A stretch of DNA of 18,480 bases, taken from Verrucomicrobiota bacterium. GTDB lineage: Bacteria > Verrucomicrobiota > Verrucomicrobiia > Methylacidiphilales > Verrucolacustridaceae. The stretch spans positions 1 to 18,480 of the forward strand of contig RGGS01000005.1 in assembly GCA_010024525.1 (NCBI GenBank). The letters are read 5' to 3'. A program made the position numbers and the translations under genes. The notes beneath the pieces are model-generated. The model saw only the letters and a program-made list of their open reading frames with translations. It was not told the origin of the DNA and ran no database searches. Below are positions 7,434 to 14,129 of this stretch, one piece after another. The stretch's first letter is position 1. Each line of letters starts with the position of its first letter.

Positions 7434-8168
7434 TTAGGAATCGTTGAATCCAAGAAAGTCCGACACGAAGGTGTTGGCGGGTGACGAGGTGATTTCTTTC
7501 GGCGTGCCTGATTGCTGAATTTTTCCTTCATGTAAAATCACCACATGATCGGCCAGTTCAAACGCCTCATCCTGATCGTGGGTGACAAAAATGGTGGTCA
7601 GTCCGGTTCGATCATGAAATTCCCTTAGCCATTTTCGGAGCTCCTTGCGGACCTTGGCATCAAGAGCGCCGAACGGTTCGTCGAGGAGAAGAATCTTTGG
7701 TTCAACCGCCAGCGCCCGGGCTAAGGCGATGCGCTGCCTTTGACCGCCAGACAGCTGAGTGGGAAAGCGATCCTCCAAACCGGGTAACTGGACCATGGTG
7801 AGAAGTTCGCTGACTTTCCTCCGGATCTGTGCCTCTGGCGGGCGGGTGTTTCGGGGGCGCACCCTGAGTCCGAAGGCGATATTTTCCCCGACCGTCATGT
7901 GGTTGAAGAGGGCATAATGCTGGAAGACAAACCCTGCGCGACGTGCATAAGCGCTTTCCCAAGTGACCTCCCGTCCATCGAGAAACACTTTCCCGCCGTC
8001 CCGCCCGGGAAATTCCAGCCCGGCGATGATTCGCAGAAGGGTTGTCTTACCCGAACCGCTGGGGCCAAGAAGGGCGAGAAGATCGCCCTCCTTAACCTCC
8101 AAGGAGACCCCGTTGAGTGCGGGGAAACGCTCGAAAACCTTGGAAATGTTTTCTACACGAATGCTCAT
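7434..8168 (-). CDS. cysA: Sulfate ABC transporter ATPase CysA, short form
   Basis: The ATPase that powers sulfate import through CysT/CysW. In 244 residues it holds Walker A GPSGSGKT (35-42), the Q-loop Q83 (FQHYALF), signature LSGGQ (139-143), Walker B ILLLDEP with E164, D-loop GALD and the switch His197 (VTHDQ). THDQDEAFELADHV and the ending TFVSDFLGF are typical of CysA. The protein stops right after the nucleotide-binding domain, whereas most CysA proteins (about 340-365 residues) continue into a TOBE-type regulatory domain. No continuation in any frame is seen in the 78 bp before tRNA-Gly, so the short form is probably genuine. Its ATG overlaps the cysW stop (ATGA). It is the last gene of the sulfur operon. 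Confidence 0.9.
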   Translation of the reverse strand: MSIRVENISKVFERFPALNGVSLEVKEGDLLALLGPSGSGKTTLLRIIAGLEFPGRDGGKVFLDGREVTWESAYARRAGFVFQHYALFNHMTVGENIAFGLRVRPRNTRPPEAQIRRKVSELLTMVQLPGLEDRFPTQLSGGQRQRIALARALAVEPKILLLDEPFGALDAKVRKELRKWLREFHDRTGLTTIFVTHDQDEAFELADHVVILHEGKIQQSGTPKEITSSPANTFVSDFLGFNDS

Positions 8169-9061
8169 GGAAGAGGAGTGGCTGGGTCTCGGTGACGGCG
8201 TCGTTCAGGAATCTCGATCGGCAGACGTCGGGAAGCTTGGCCTTCGAGATAAACTTTTAGCAACAGCGTGAGAATTCCCAGTAGGGAGAGGACGGACGCC
8301 AAGGCAAAGGCGTGAGCGAACTGGTATTCCGAATGGAGGATCTCAATCTGAAGGGGCATGGTGCAGGTCTGGTTACGAATATGCCCCGAAACCACTGAGA
8401 CGGCACCAAATTCCCCCATGGCCCGGGCATTGCAAAGGATGATCCCGTAGAAAAGACCGATTTTAATCCGGGGAAGGGTGATCCGAAAAAAAACCTGCCA
8501 ACCACGGGCCCCCAAGGTCACGGCTGCTTCTTCCTCGGCTTGTCCCAGTGACTCCATTAAGGGTATCAGGACACGAGCGACAAAGGGAAAGGTCACAAAG
8601 ATGGTGGCGAGAACCAAGCCGGGATAAGCAAAAATAATCTGGATGTCATGTTCCTCCAGCGATCTGCCCAACCATCCTTGCAGCCCGAAGATCAGGGTGT
8701 AGAGAAGCCCCCCGATGACTGGCGAGACCCAGAGGGGGAGTTCGATCAGGCTGATCAGGAAGCGACGTCCCGTGAAAGTAAAGCGGGTGACCGCCCATGC
8801 TGCCGCCATACCGAAGATGGTGTTGAGAGGAACTGCCACGACCGCGACTTTTAGGGTCAGAAGAATCGAATTCTGGGTGACTGGATCGCGAAAGGTTTCC
8901 CAAAAAACGGACGGTCCTTTGGAGAAGGCTTCGGCAAAGACCGCGACCAAGGGCAGGAAAAGGAGAAGCCCGACGGTCAAGAAGGTGAAGGCCGTCAAGG
9001 CGTACACCACTGGTTTGGGATCGTGATTGGGGGTGTGGGAGGTGATGGACAGGGAGCTCAT
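8165..9061 (-). CDS. cysW: Sulfate ABC transporter permease CysW
   Basis: A 298-residue inner-membrane permease with about six hydrophobic segments (the first at 20-43, the last near 265-285). The cytoplasmic EAA loop, which contacts the CysA ATPase, lies at about 176-199 (EEEAAVTLGARGW...ITLP). NARAMGEFGAVSVVSG and the substrate-facing QIEILHSEYQFAHAFALAS segment are hallmarks of CysW rather than molybdate ModB. It starts 3 bp after cysT ends and overlaps cysA by four bases. With CysT it forms the sulfate/thiosulfate channel. Family assignment is secure. A short charged tail (ERRRHRDP) follows the last membrane segment. Confidence 0.94.
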   Translation of the reverse strand: MSSLSITSHTPNHDPKPVVYALTAFTFLTVGLLLFLPLVAVFAEAFSKGPSVFWETFRDPVTQNSILLTLKVAVVAVPLNTIFGMAAAWAVTRFTFTGRRFLISLIELPLWVSPVIGGLLYTLIFGLQGWLGRSLEEHDIQIIFAYPGLVLATIFVTFPFVARVLIPLMESLGQAEEEAAVTLGARGWQVFFRITLPRIKIGLFYGIILCNARAMGEFGAVSVVSGHIRNQTCTMPLQIEILHSEYQFAHAFALASVLSLLGILTLLLKVYLEGQASRRLPIEIPERRRHRDPATPLP

Positions 9062-9064
9062 GGG

Positions 9065-9889
9065 TCAGATTCGCCCGCCGGAGCGTCGTGCGTTCCATGT
9101 CTGCAAAATCTGGATTAAAAAGAGAATGAAAAAAGAGACGATGAGCATAAAGAAGCCCAGCCCGGCCGCCGCCGGGTATTGAAACTGTTCGAGTTTCATG
9201 ACAATGAGCAAAGGAGTGATCTCGGTGTAGTAGGCGATGTTGCCGGCGATGAAGATAACAGAACCGTATTCTCCTACGGCCCGACCAAAGGCAAGGGTGA
9301 TGCCGGTAAGTACGGCAGGCAGAACCGCAGGGAACAAAACTTTGGTAAAAATCAGAAAGCGGCTGGCCCCTAGGCATGCAGCCGCCTCCTCGAGTTCCAC
9401 CGGAAGCTGGGCCAGGACCGGCTGGATGGTGCGAACGACGAACGGGAGTCCGACGAAAGCAAGGGCAATAAAGATGCCCAGTGGGGTATAGGCCACTTTA
9501 AAAGGGAGTAGTTTTCCGATCCAACCTTCGGGACTGTAAAGCGCGGTTAGGGCGATGCCAGCCACGGCGGTGGGAAGAGCAAAAGGAAGGTCGATGAGTG
9601 CGTCCAACAACCGGCGTCCAGGAAAATCGTAGCGGGTAAGAACCCACGCGATGCCGAGCCCGATCACTCCATCGAACCCCCCGGCCAACAAGGATAATCC
9701 AAAGCTGTTTTTATAACTGGCTATTGCGCGTTCTTCGAGAATGGTCCCCAAGAAAGCGGGGAAACCCTGCGAAAAGGTCCGGAAGGTAAGGGCAACCACG
9801 GGAACGAGAACCAGAATGCCAAAGTAAAACAGGGTAAATCCCAGGCTGAGCTGGAATCCGGGCAAGACGTGGGTGCGGGTGCGGGGCAT
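9065..9889 (-). CDS. cysT: Sulfate ABC transporter permease CysT (CysU)
   Basis: A 274-residue inner-membrane permease, the partner of CysW. The first membrane segment is at about 17-35. DLPFALPTAVAGIALTALYSPEGWIG and RAVGEYGSVIFIAGNI are characteristic of CysT. The EAA loop is at about 167-190 (ELEEAAACLGASRF...LFPAVLPA). The other segments and the C-terminal hydrophobic stretch are all present, so the protein looks intact. It begins 15 bases after the stop of the M14-type carboxypeptidase gene with no clear ribosome site, which suggests it depends on upstream translation. It is read as part of the sulfate operon. Confidence 0.94.
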   Translation of the reverse strand: MPRTRTHVLPGFQLSLGFTLFYFGILVLVPVVALTFRTFSQGFPAFLGTILEERAIASYKNSFGLSLLAGGFDGVIGLGIAWVLTRYDFPGRRLLDALIDLPFALPTAVAGIALTALYSPEGWIGKLLPFKVAYTPLGIFIALAFVGLPFVVRTIQPVLAQLPVELEEAAACLGASRFLIFTKVLFPAVLPAVLTGITLAFGRAVGEYGSVIFIAGNIAYYTEITPLLIVMKLEQFQYPAAAGLGFFMLIVSFFILFLIQILQTWNARRSGGRI

Positions 9890-9904
9890 GCGTCGGACAT
9901 TTGA

Positions 9905-10747
9905 TCAGAGATTGGGACTGAACGAAAGAAGGTTGCGATGTTCCTCTAGAATCTTATGGAGCGCGATGACGGTGGATTCAACCTGATCCGGAATTGGCGC
10001 CAAGGCAGGTGTCTCCAGAACGATTTCGAAAGGTTGGGGGCGGGAGTTGGGCTGAGGACCAAGCATTCCGGGATATCGACTTCGTACGATGCTGTTTTCG
10101 GCAGGGAAGTTATCGATTCGATGGCGACGGTTCCTTGGTAATACCTTGGAGGCGGCCTCGAGGGCGGGAGAAAGCACGTGCATGGCATGGGTGTGTCCAA
10201 GGGCAAAGCCGTACAAGCCATCACTTGTGTCATCGGCGTGGAGTGAAAGGAAGCCATCGAAATTTAGCTGCAGAATTTCCCGTTCCAGCAAACGAACCTC
10301 CGGTTGGTCCGATTCTTTCCAAAACTCCCGGTTGAGATCGAGCCCTGAACGACTGTGTCTGGTGCCGTCGGCATAGCCGGTCGGATTGCAAACCGGATAG
10401 AAAAAGAATTCATAACCCCGGGCGAGATGGTTCTCAAGAATCAGTTCTTGGAGAAAGCGAACGGCAGCGAGGGATCCCGCAGTTTCATCCCCGTGGATTC
10501 CTGCAAAGATCCCCAATCGGGTGTAACCGTCCCCACCCTCGGGACCGATATAATGGAACCGGCGCAGGGTGCGAAGGCCGTAAGGGTTGCCCCGCGAAGT
10601 GAGTTGATGGGCGTTGAGACGGGGAGTTTTTCCCAACAATTTCTCTAAAGGGATATAAATATCAAAAGGGTTGATGCCTTGGGTTTGAGCAAGATCGCCA
10701 AAATAAAGCTGCCTCGTGGAAGTCAAGGGGGAGGGGGGCTGGGTCAT
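9905..10747 (-). CDS. M14-family zinc carboxypeptidase (aspartoacylase/succinylglutamate desuccinylase-like)
   Basis: A 280-residue protein of the M14 metallocarboxypeptidase superfamily. The zinc ligands are H85 and E88 (GIHGDETAG, the HxxE motif) and H170 (LSLHADD). The substrate-binding DLNR is at 137-140, NPTGY follows N121, and the catalytic glutamate is E245 in EIVLETPA. There is no signal peptide, so it should act in the cytoplasm, removing a C-terminal residue or an acyl or amide group from a small substrate. Its ATG overlaps the sbp stop (ATGA at 10744-10747), and cysT follows 15 bp later. It is thus built into the sulfate-uptake operon, which is not usual. A role with a sulfur-containing peptide or amide (for example in the glutathione or cysteine pools) is only a guess from position. 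Fold and active site are clear; the substrate is not. Confidence 0.85.
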   Translation of the reverse strand: MTQPPSPLTSTRQLYFGDLAQTQGINPFDIYIPLEKLLGKTPRLNAHQLTSRGNPYGLRTLRRFHYIGPEGGDGYTRLGIFAGIHGDETAGSLAAVRFLQELILENHLARGYEFFFYPVCNPTGYADGTRHSRSGLDLNREFWKESDQPEVRLLEREILQLNFDGFLSLHADDTSDGLYGFALGHTHAMHVLSPALEAASKVLPRNRRHRIDNFPAENSIVRSRYPGMLGPQPNSRPQPFEIVLETPALAPIPDQVESTVIALHKILEEHRNLLSFSPNL

Positions 10748-11537
10748 CGTTTTGTGATCTCATCAAAGATAGCGCCATCGTCGAAGTGCTTTCTCTGTGC
10801 GGCAGGCCACCCGCCAAAGTGCTTAATATCTACCAGTTCCAGTTTGGGAAACTGATTTGCGTATTTGGCGAGGGCCTTCTCATCGCGTGGGCGGTAGAAG
10901 TTCTTTCCAATCAGATCTTGGGCTTCAGGGGAGTAAAGGTAACGAAGATACTCGTTGGCTAACTCTTCGGTTCCGTGCTTGATTGCATTTCTTGTCACCA
11001 CTGCGACCGAAGGTTCCGCCAGAATACTAAAGGAGGGGACCACAATCTCGGTTTCTCCTGGAAACTCCTGCTGAATCAGAAGTGCTTCATTCTCCCATGC
11101 CAAATACACATCCCCAATGTGACGTCTGACAAAAGTGATCGTTGCCCCAGTGGCGCCGGTATCAAGGACTGGGGCATGCTGATATAGTTTCTGAATGTAT
11201 TCCTTGATCTTGGTTTCCTCGCTGTGGAATTTCTTTTCGGCATAGGCCATTTTGCCCTGGTGGCAATGGAATCAATATCTCCTGCGAGTGCGAGGGTAAC
11301 CACATCGGCCTGCACTCCGTCGATGACGGAGCGCGCTTGTCGACCAGATCCACCGTGGGATTGATTAATCTTCACGTCTTGACCTGTCTTTTTCTTCCAG
11401 TGCGAACTAAAGAGATCATTGTACTGTTCGTACAACTTTCGCGTGGGGTCGTAAGACACGTTGAGGAGTTCGGTGCCTGCTTGAGCGGCGAGGGTAAGAC
11501 CCAAGAGCCCGGTGAGGAGGGTGAGTTTATATTTCAT
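10744..11537 (-). pseudogene. sbp: Sulfate-binding protein Sbp/CysP, internally deleted and frameshifted
   Basis: A periplasmic sulfate-binding protein in two frames. The 5' part (11537 to about 11250) has a signal peptide MKYKLTLLTGLLGLTLAAQAG and mature motifs LLNVSYDPTRKLYEQYN, SHGGSGRQARSVIDG and DVVTLALAGDID, ending at IATRAK. The 3' part (from about 11250 to 10744) resumes in another frame with AYAEKKF and continues through VLDTGATGATITFV, GDVYLAWENEA, FSILAEPSVAVV, NFYRPRDEKALAKYANQFPKLELV and FGGWPAAQRKHF to a normal C-terminus. Together they give about 264 residues against the usual 330-340. The missing block, about 70 codons, covers the segment normally ending in SGGARWNYLAAW, which helps bind sulfate. 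The ribosome site AAAGGA precedes ATG 11537. Either a real lesion or an assembly error at 11245-11255 is possible; the rest of the operon is intact, which makes both worth testing. Confidence 0.85.
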
Positions 11538-11560
11538 GCCTGTTTTTCCTTTCGTTGGTT

Positions 11561-13276
11561 TTAAAAGAAGAAGCCGATGCGGGTGGCAATGGCTAATTCG
11601 TTATTGGAGATGGAAGTGCCTTGAGCCGGTACGCCGACTCCGGTTCCATTGGGACTGCTGCTGCTAAACCTGCTGGCGTAGTACCATGTGGTGTAGGTCG
11701 CATTGAGATAGAGCCGAACGTTCGGATTTAGGTACCAGTTCAGGCCCAAAGTATAGGAGTCAAATCCCCGAGCGTTGTTCCCATTGGGACTGTTAGCCGC
11801 AAAGGTATTGCTTGGATTCGGTTGGTTAAAGAGGTCGCTGTCTATTTGTAGTTGATCTGCCCGAAAGGCGATCTGCCAAAGGCCAACGGCATCCTCATCA
11901 TCCGTCTGAAAGAAGTCGAAGTTCTTGGCGGGAACCAAACTGTCAAAGCTGTTGTCCTCTCCGGTGATATTATACGAGACCTCTAGCTGCCGAGCCCAGC
12001 TCGTGTCGCGGATCTGGCGCTGCTGGGTTGCGTTGCCCGAGTTGAAGGTTAGACCCTGACTTTGCACGATGTACTCTGCCATGACCCCCCACGGACCATA
12101 GTAGTAGTAGGCTTGGGGAATAATCCTAAATAGGGCTCCATTCCTTTGGGTGCTTGCATTCCAGTTAAAGAACACAACACCAGGGTCGGAGGCATAAGTA
12201 TTTAGCCCATTGGAGATCGCTGTGCTGCCAGGGGAATAATCATCCATATTGGCATAGGCTCCTGCCACCCCGAATCCAAGTCCCGCCAACTCGTCCGCAT
12301 CGTTGACAAAAGGACGGGCAAAGAGGCGGGCCGCAACCCCGTAGCCATTCGCCGTATCGATGGTCTGCGTGTAGTTGTTGGGGGCAGAGGCAAAAACACC
12401 CACAGCCCAGTTCAGGGTATCATCGAACAGCAATCCATTGGGCATAAAACCCAGTTGCCGGTTGGGTTGCAGCTGCTGCAAGGGACCGCGCTCGATGAAC
12501 ATGGTGTTTTGTGCCGACTGAAGCATCTCCAAGCCGCCGGGGGGCTTGAATTTTCCCATCTGGATCTGAAACTCTTTCTGCACATTAATATTTATCCACG
12601 CGTCGACAATGATGGCGGTATTCCGGGTGTTTTGGGCGTCCACGGTTCCGAAATCCGGCACAAAGCGAAAATCGACATACTTCCAAACGGTGCCCGAGGC
12701 ATAGGGACGTGCGCGTCGAATGAGGAACTGGTTGTTGGCGTCGTTTTCCTGCCCGACATATTGGCGATCGTCCATTTGCAATAGGCCGCCCAGTCTTAAG
12801 GCATGGTTCCCGTCGGCTGATCTGACGACGAAGCCTCTTTCATTGAAGGATATGTTCGGTGCGGTAGCGGCTCTCCTGGCTAAATCCTCTTCAATCAGCT
12901 CTTCCTTTCTTTCGACGAGGCTCAGTCGTGACTCATGATCGGGATTGATGCGTTCATCCTGTATGGTTGCTCCCTTCAAGTCGTCTTGTGGGGTTTTCAT
13001 GCTTCTACGCTCGCCACCTAGGAGACTCTCCTGAGTGGTTGTTCCGCCGATGTTTTGTCCGGTTCCCTGCTGAGGGGTGTTTGGAATGGCGCGATTGGCG
13101 TTCCCTTTTAATTCCGCGATCTCCTTGCGGAGAGCCTCCAGTTGTTCCTGGACGGACTGCTCCTGTGCCTTGGAAGTGTCTTGGGAATGCAAATAGGTGA
13201 GGGGTGTGATCATCAGGATGAAGACGCCAAAGCGCATCATGAACCGGATGAATAAATATATGAGGCTATTGTTCAT
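11561..13276 (-). CDS. OprO/OprP-family outer-membrane porin with N-terminal coiled coil
   Basis: An outer-membrane beta-barrel of the phosphate-selective porin family, 571 residues from ATG 13276. The signal peptide is FMMRFGVFILMITPLTYLHSQ, followed by a short coiled-coil stretch (EQLEALRKEIAELKG). A disordered linker leads to the barrel, whose start reads RGFVVRSADGNHALRLGGLLQMDDRQYV and RRARPYASGTVWKYVDFRFVPDFG, as in OprO/P. QMGKFKPPGGLEMLQS and TMFIERGPLQQLQPNRQLGFMP are family landmarks. The last strand ends in aromatic RIGFFF, the outer-membrane assembly signal. ATG 13276 has AAGGA 7 nt upstream. ATG 13297 (GGAGGA 10 nt upstream) and an unsupported start at 13441 are alternatives; the latter runs through yezD in another frame. 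Its place between yezD and sbp suggests it passes sulfate, not phosphate; this is inferred from context. Confidence 0.88.
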   Translation of the reverse strand: MNNSLIYLFIRFMMRFGVFILMITPLTYLHSQDTSKAQEQSVQEQLEALRKEIAELKGNANRAIPNTPQQGTGQNIGGTTTQESLLGGERRSMKTPQDDLKGATIQDERINPDHESRLSLVERKEELIEEDLARRAATAPNISFNERGFVVRSADGNHALRLGGLLQMDDRQYVGQENDANNQFLIRRARPYASGTVWKYVDFRFVPDFGTVDAQNTRNTAIIVDAWININVQKEFQIQMGKFKPPGGLEMLQSAQNTMFIERGPLQQLQPNRQLGFMPNGLLFDDTLNWAVGVFASAPNNYTQTIDTANGYGVAARLFARPFVNDADELAGLGFGVAGAYANMDDYSPGSTAISNGLNTYASDPGVVFFNWNASTQRNGALFRIIPQAYYYYGPWGVMAEYIVQSQGLTFNSGNATQQRQIRDTSWARQLEVSYNITGEDNSFDSLVPAKNFDFFQTDDEDAVGLWQIAFRADQLQIDSDLFNQPNPSNTFAANSPNGNNARGFDSYTLGLNWYLNPNVRLYLNATYTTWYYASRFSSSSPNGTGVGVPAQGTSISNNELAIATRIGFFF

Positions 13277-13364
13277 GGAGGTTTCCTTTTGTTTCATGGC
13301 AAAGGGTTCCTCCGGTGATCCGGTCAGATCCGCTTGATCTGGTTTTCGAGGGTGTTGGGTTTTT

Positions 13365-13538
13365 TTAATCCTCCCGTGTGGGTTGGGTTCTGGTGGAAGA
13401 AGGTTCGAGACGGGTTTTCTCCGTCCGTTCGATTTGAACAATCCGTCCCTCGTGAACGGTAAGGAGGATTTGTCCGTAGCGAAGACCGGTCAGCTTCTCC
13501 TTAATCACGCCAATCCATTTTTGTTCGCCGGACTCCAT
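13365..13538 (-). CDS. yezD: YezD-like small protein (DUF2292)
   Basis: A 57-residue protein below common length cut-offs. Its core, KLTGLRYGQILLTVHEGRIV followed by QIERTEKTRL (residues 15-44), matches the YezD/DUF2292 pattern as I know it: a short alpha-beta unit with G-x-x-Y-G, a beta hairpin with H-x-G-x-[VI]-V-Q-I-E and a basic end. In Bacillus subtilis yezD belongs to the sulfur (CymR) regulon; its biochemical function is unknown. Here it is the first gene after the Rrf2 regulator and the first of the sulfate-transport operon, which fits. The ATG at 13538 directly abuts a palindromic operator and has no ribosome site. A longer, overlapping frame antisense or out of phase here is a shadow. 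The 13-residue C-terminal tail (EPSSTRTQPTRED) is low in complexity. Confidence 0.8.
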   Translation of the reverse strand: MESGEQKWIGVIKEKLTGLRYGQILLTVHEGRIVQIERTEKTRLEPSSTRTQPTRED

Positions 13539-13560
13539 ATACGATTAAAATAGTCGTTAT
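13537..13560. promoter_or_regulatory. Palindromic operator at the yezD start (site 1)
   Basis: An imperfect palindrome: ATATACGA on one side, TCGTTAT on the other, with TTAAAATAG between. It matches site 2 (14037-14061) at nearly every position and touches the yezD start codon in the same register. It is the likely binding site of the Rrf2 regulator encoded just upstream, controlling yezD-porin-sbp-cysTWA. Confidence 0.7.
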
Positions 13561-13563
13561 TAA

Positions 13564-13580
13564 GATCTAAGTTTTAGATC
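13564..13580 (-). repeat. Perfect 7-bp hairpin spanning the rrf2 stop codon
   Basis: GATCTAA, a 3-nt loop, then TTAGATC. It contains the rrf2 stop codon and is followed on the minus strand by an A/T-rich stretch and operator site 1. It could be a weak terminator or attenuator separating rrf2 from yezD, but the stem is A/T-rich. Confidence 0.45.
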
Positions 13581-14038
13581 CCGTCTCCGTTAACCCCTTG
13601 GAGGGAGAAAATTTCGCTAGGCAGGACCGGGGCGCTTAACATGACCTTGGCCAAGGACGCTTGATCCATGGCGCGGGCAATGTAGTTCCGAATTTCCAAA
13701 AGAAGGCGACGGAAGCGGCATACAGACTCTTGAGTGCAGGGGACATAGTTTTTAATCGAGACGCAGGGGATAGGGGCCAGAAAGCCGTCAAAAAACCTAA
13801 CAACCTCTCCCATAGATATCTCCGATGGGTCCTTAGCAAGAAAATAGCCACCCTCTTTGCCGGCGGAGCTCTCAACCCATTTCTGAGATTTGCAGTCCAG
13901 AAGGATGTGTTCCAAGAACCTTTTTGGAACATCATTCCTGCGGGCCAACTCCCGAATTGGGATTGGGCCGCGACCGAAGTGCTCGGCAAGGGTGAATAAC
14001 ACCCGCAAAGCGTAGTCTGTCTTTTTAGATAGCTGCAT
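13574..14038 (-). CDS. Rrf2-family transcriptional regulator (CymR/IscR-like)
   Basis: A 154-residue Rrf2 regulator of normal length. The N-terminal winged helix has LSKKTDYALRVLFTLAEH, then PIRELARRNDVPKRFLEHIL as recognition helix, and a GKEGGYFLAKDPSEISMGEVVRFFDG wing. A dimerisation helix carries Cys92, Cys101 and Cys107 (PCVSIKNYVPCTQESVC), spacing x8-x5. IscR has three cysteines with x5-x5 spacing; CymR, the cysteine-metabolism repressor, lacks this set. So the protein may sense Fe-S status, thiols or another sulfur signal. It precedes the YezD-porin-sulfate transporter genes on the same strand, 35 bp before yezD. Palindromes lie at its own start and at that of yezD, suggesting autoregulation and control of the operon. 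The family is certain; the signal is inferred. Confidence 0.92.
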   Translation of the reverse strand: MQLSKKTDYALRVLFTLAEHFGRGPIPIRELARRNDVPKRFLEHILLDCKSQKWVESSAGKEGGYFLAKDPSEISMGEVVRFFDGFLAPIPCVSIKNYVPCTQESVCRFRRLLLEIRNYIARAMDQASLAKVMLSAPVLPSEIFSLQGVNGDGI

Positions 14039-14061
14039 ATACGACTAGAATAATCGTATAT
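14037..14061. promoter_or_regulatory. Palindromic operator at the rrf2 start (site 2)
   Basis: ATATACGA, 9 nt, then TCGTATAT: perfect 8-bp arms, with TA/TA symmetry also in the spacer. It runs into the rrf2 ATG (14036-14038) and covers the likely -10 box. It is the same sequence type and the same register as site 1. Confidence 0.75.
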
Positions 14062-14082
14062 ATAAAGAGGAAAGAGTCAACA
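14055..14082 (-). promoter_or_regulatory. Promoter of the Rrf2 regulator gene
   Basis: On the minus strand TTGACT is followed, after 16 nt, by TACGAT, which lies inside operator site 2. Transcription would start about 10 nt before the ATG, giving an almost leaderless message. This agrees with the absence of a ribosome site and with repression by occlusion of the -10 box. Confidence 0.5.
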
Positions 14083-14129
14083 TTTAAAATATGGAATTAT
14101 ATTGCTGGATAGATGCTGTGGATCCCTAG

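Noticed and set aside
8646..9377. 243-codon frame across the cysT/cysW boundary
   Set aside because: Out-of-phase shadow of two clear permease genes; the translation is rich in His/Arg/Ser with no membrane segments.
13277..13441. Extended N-terminus of the porin from a start at 13441
   Set aside because: The added residues are basic and low in structure, overlap yezD in another frame, and would bury the signal peptide inside the protein; starts at 13276 or 13297 have ribosome sites.
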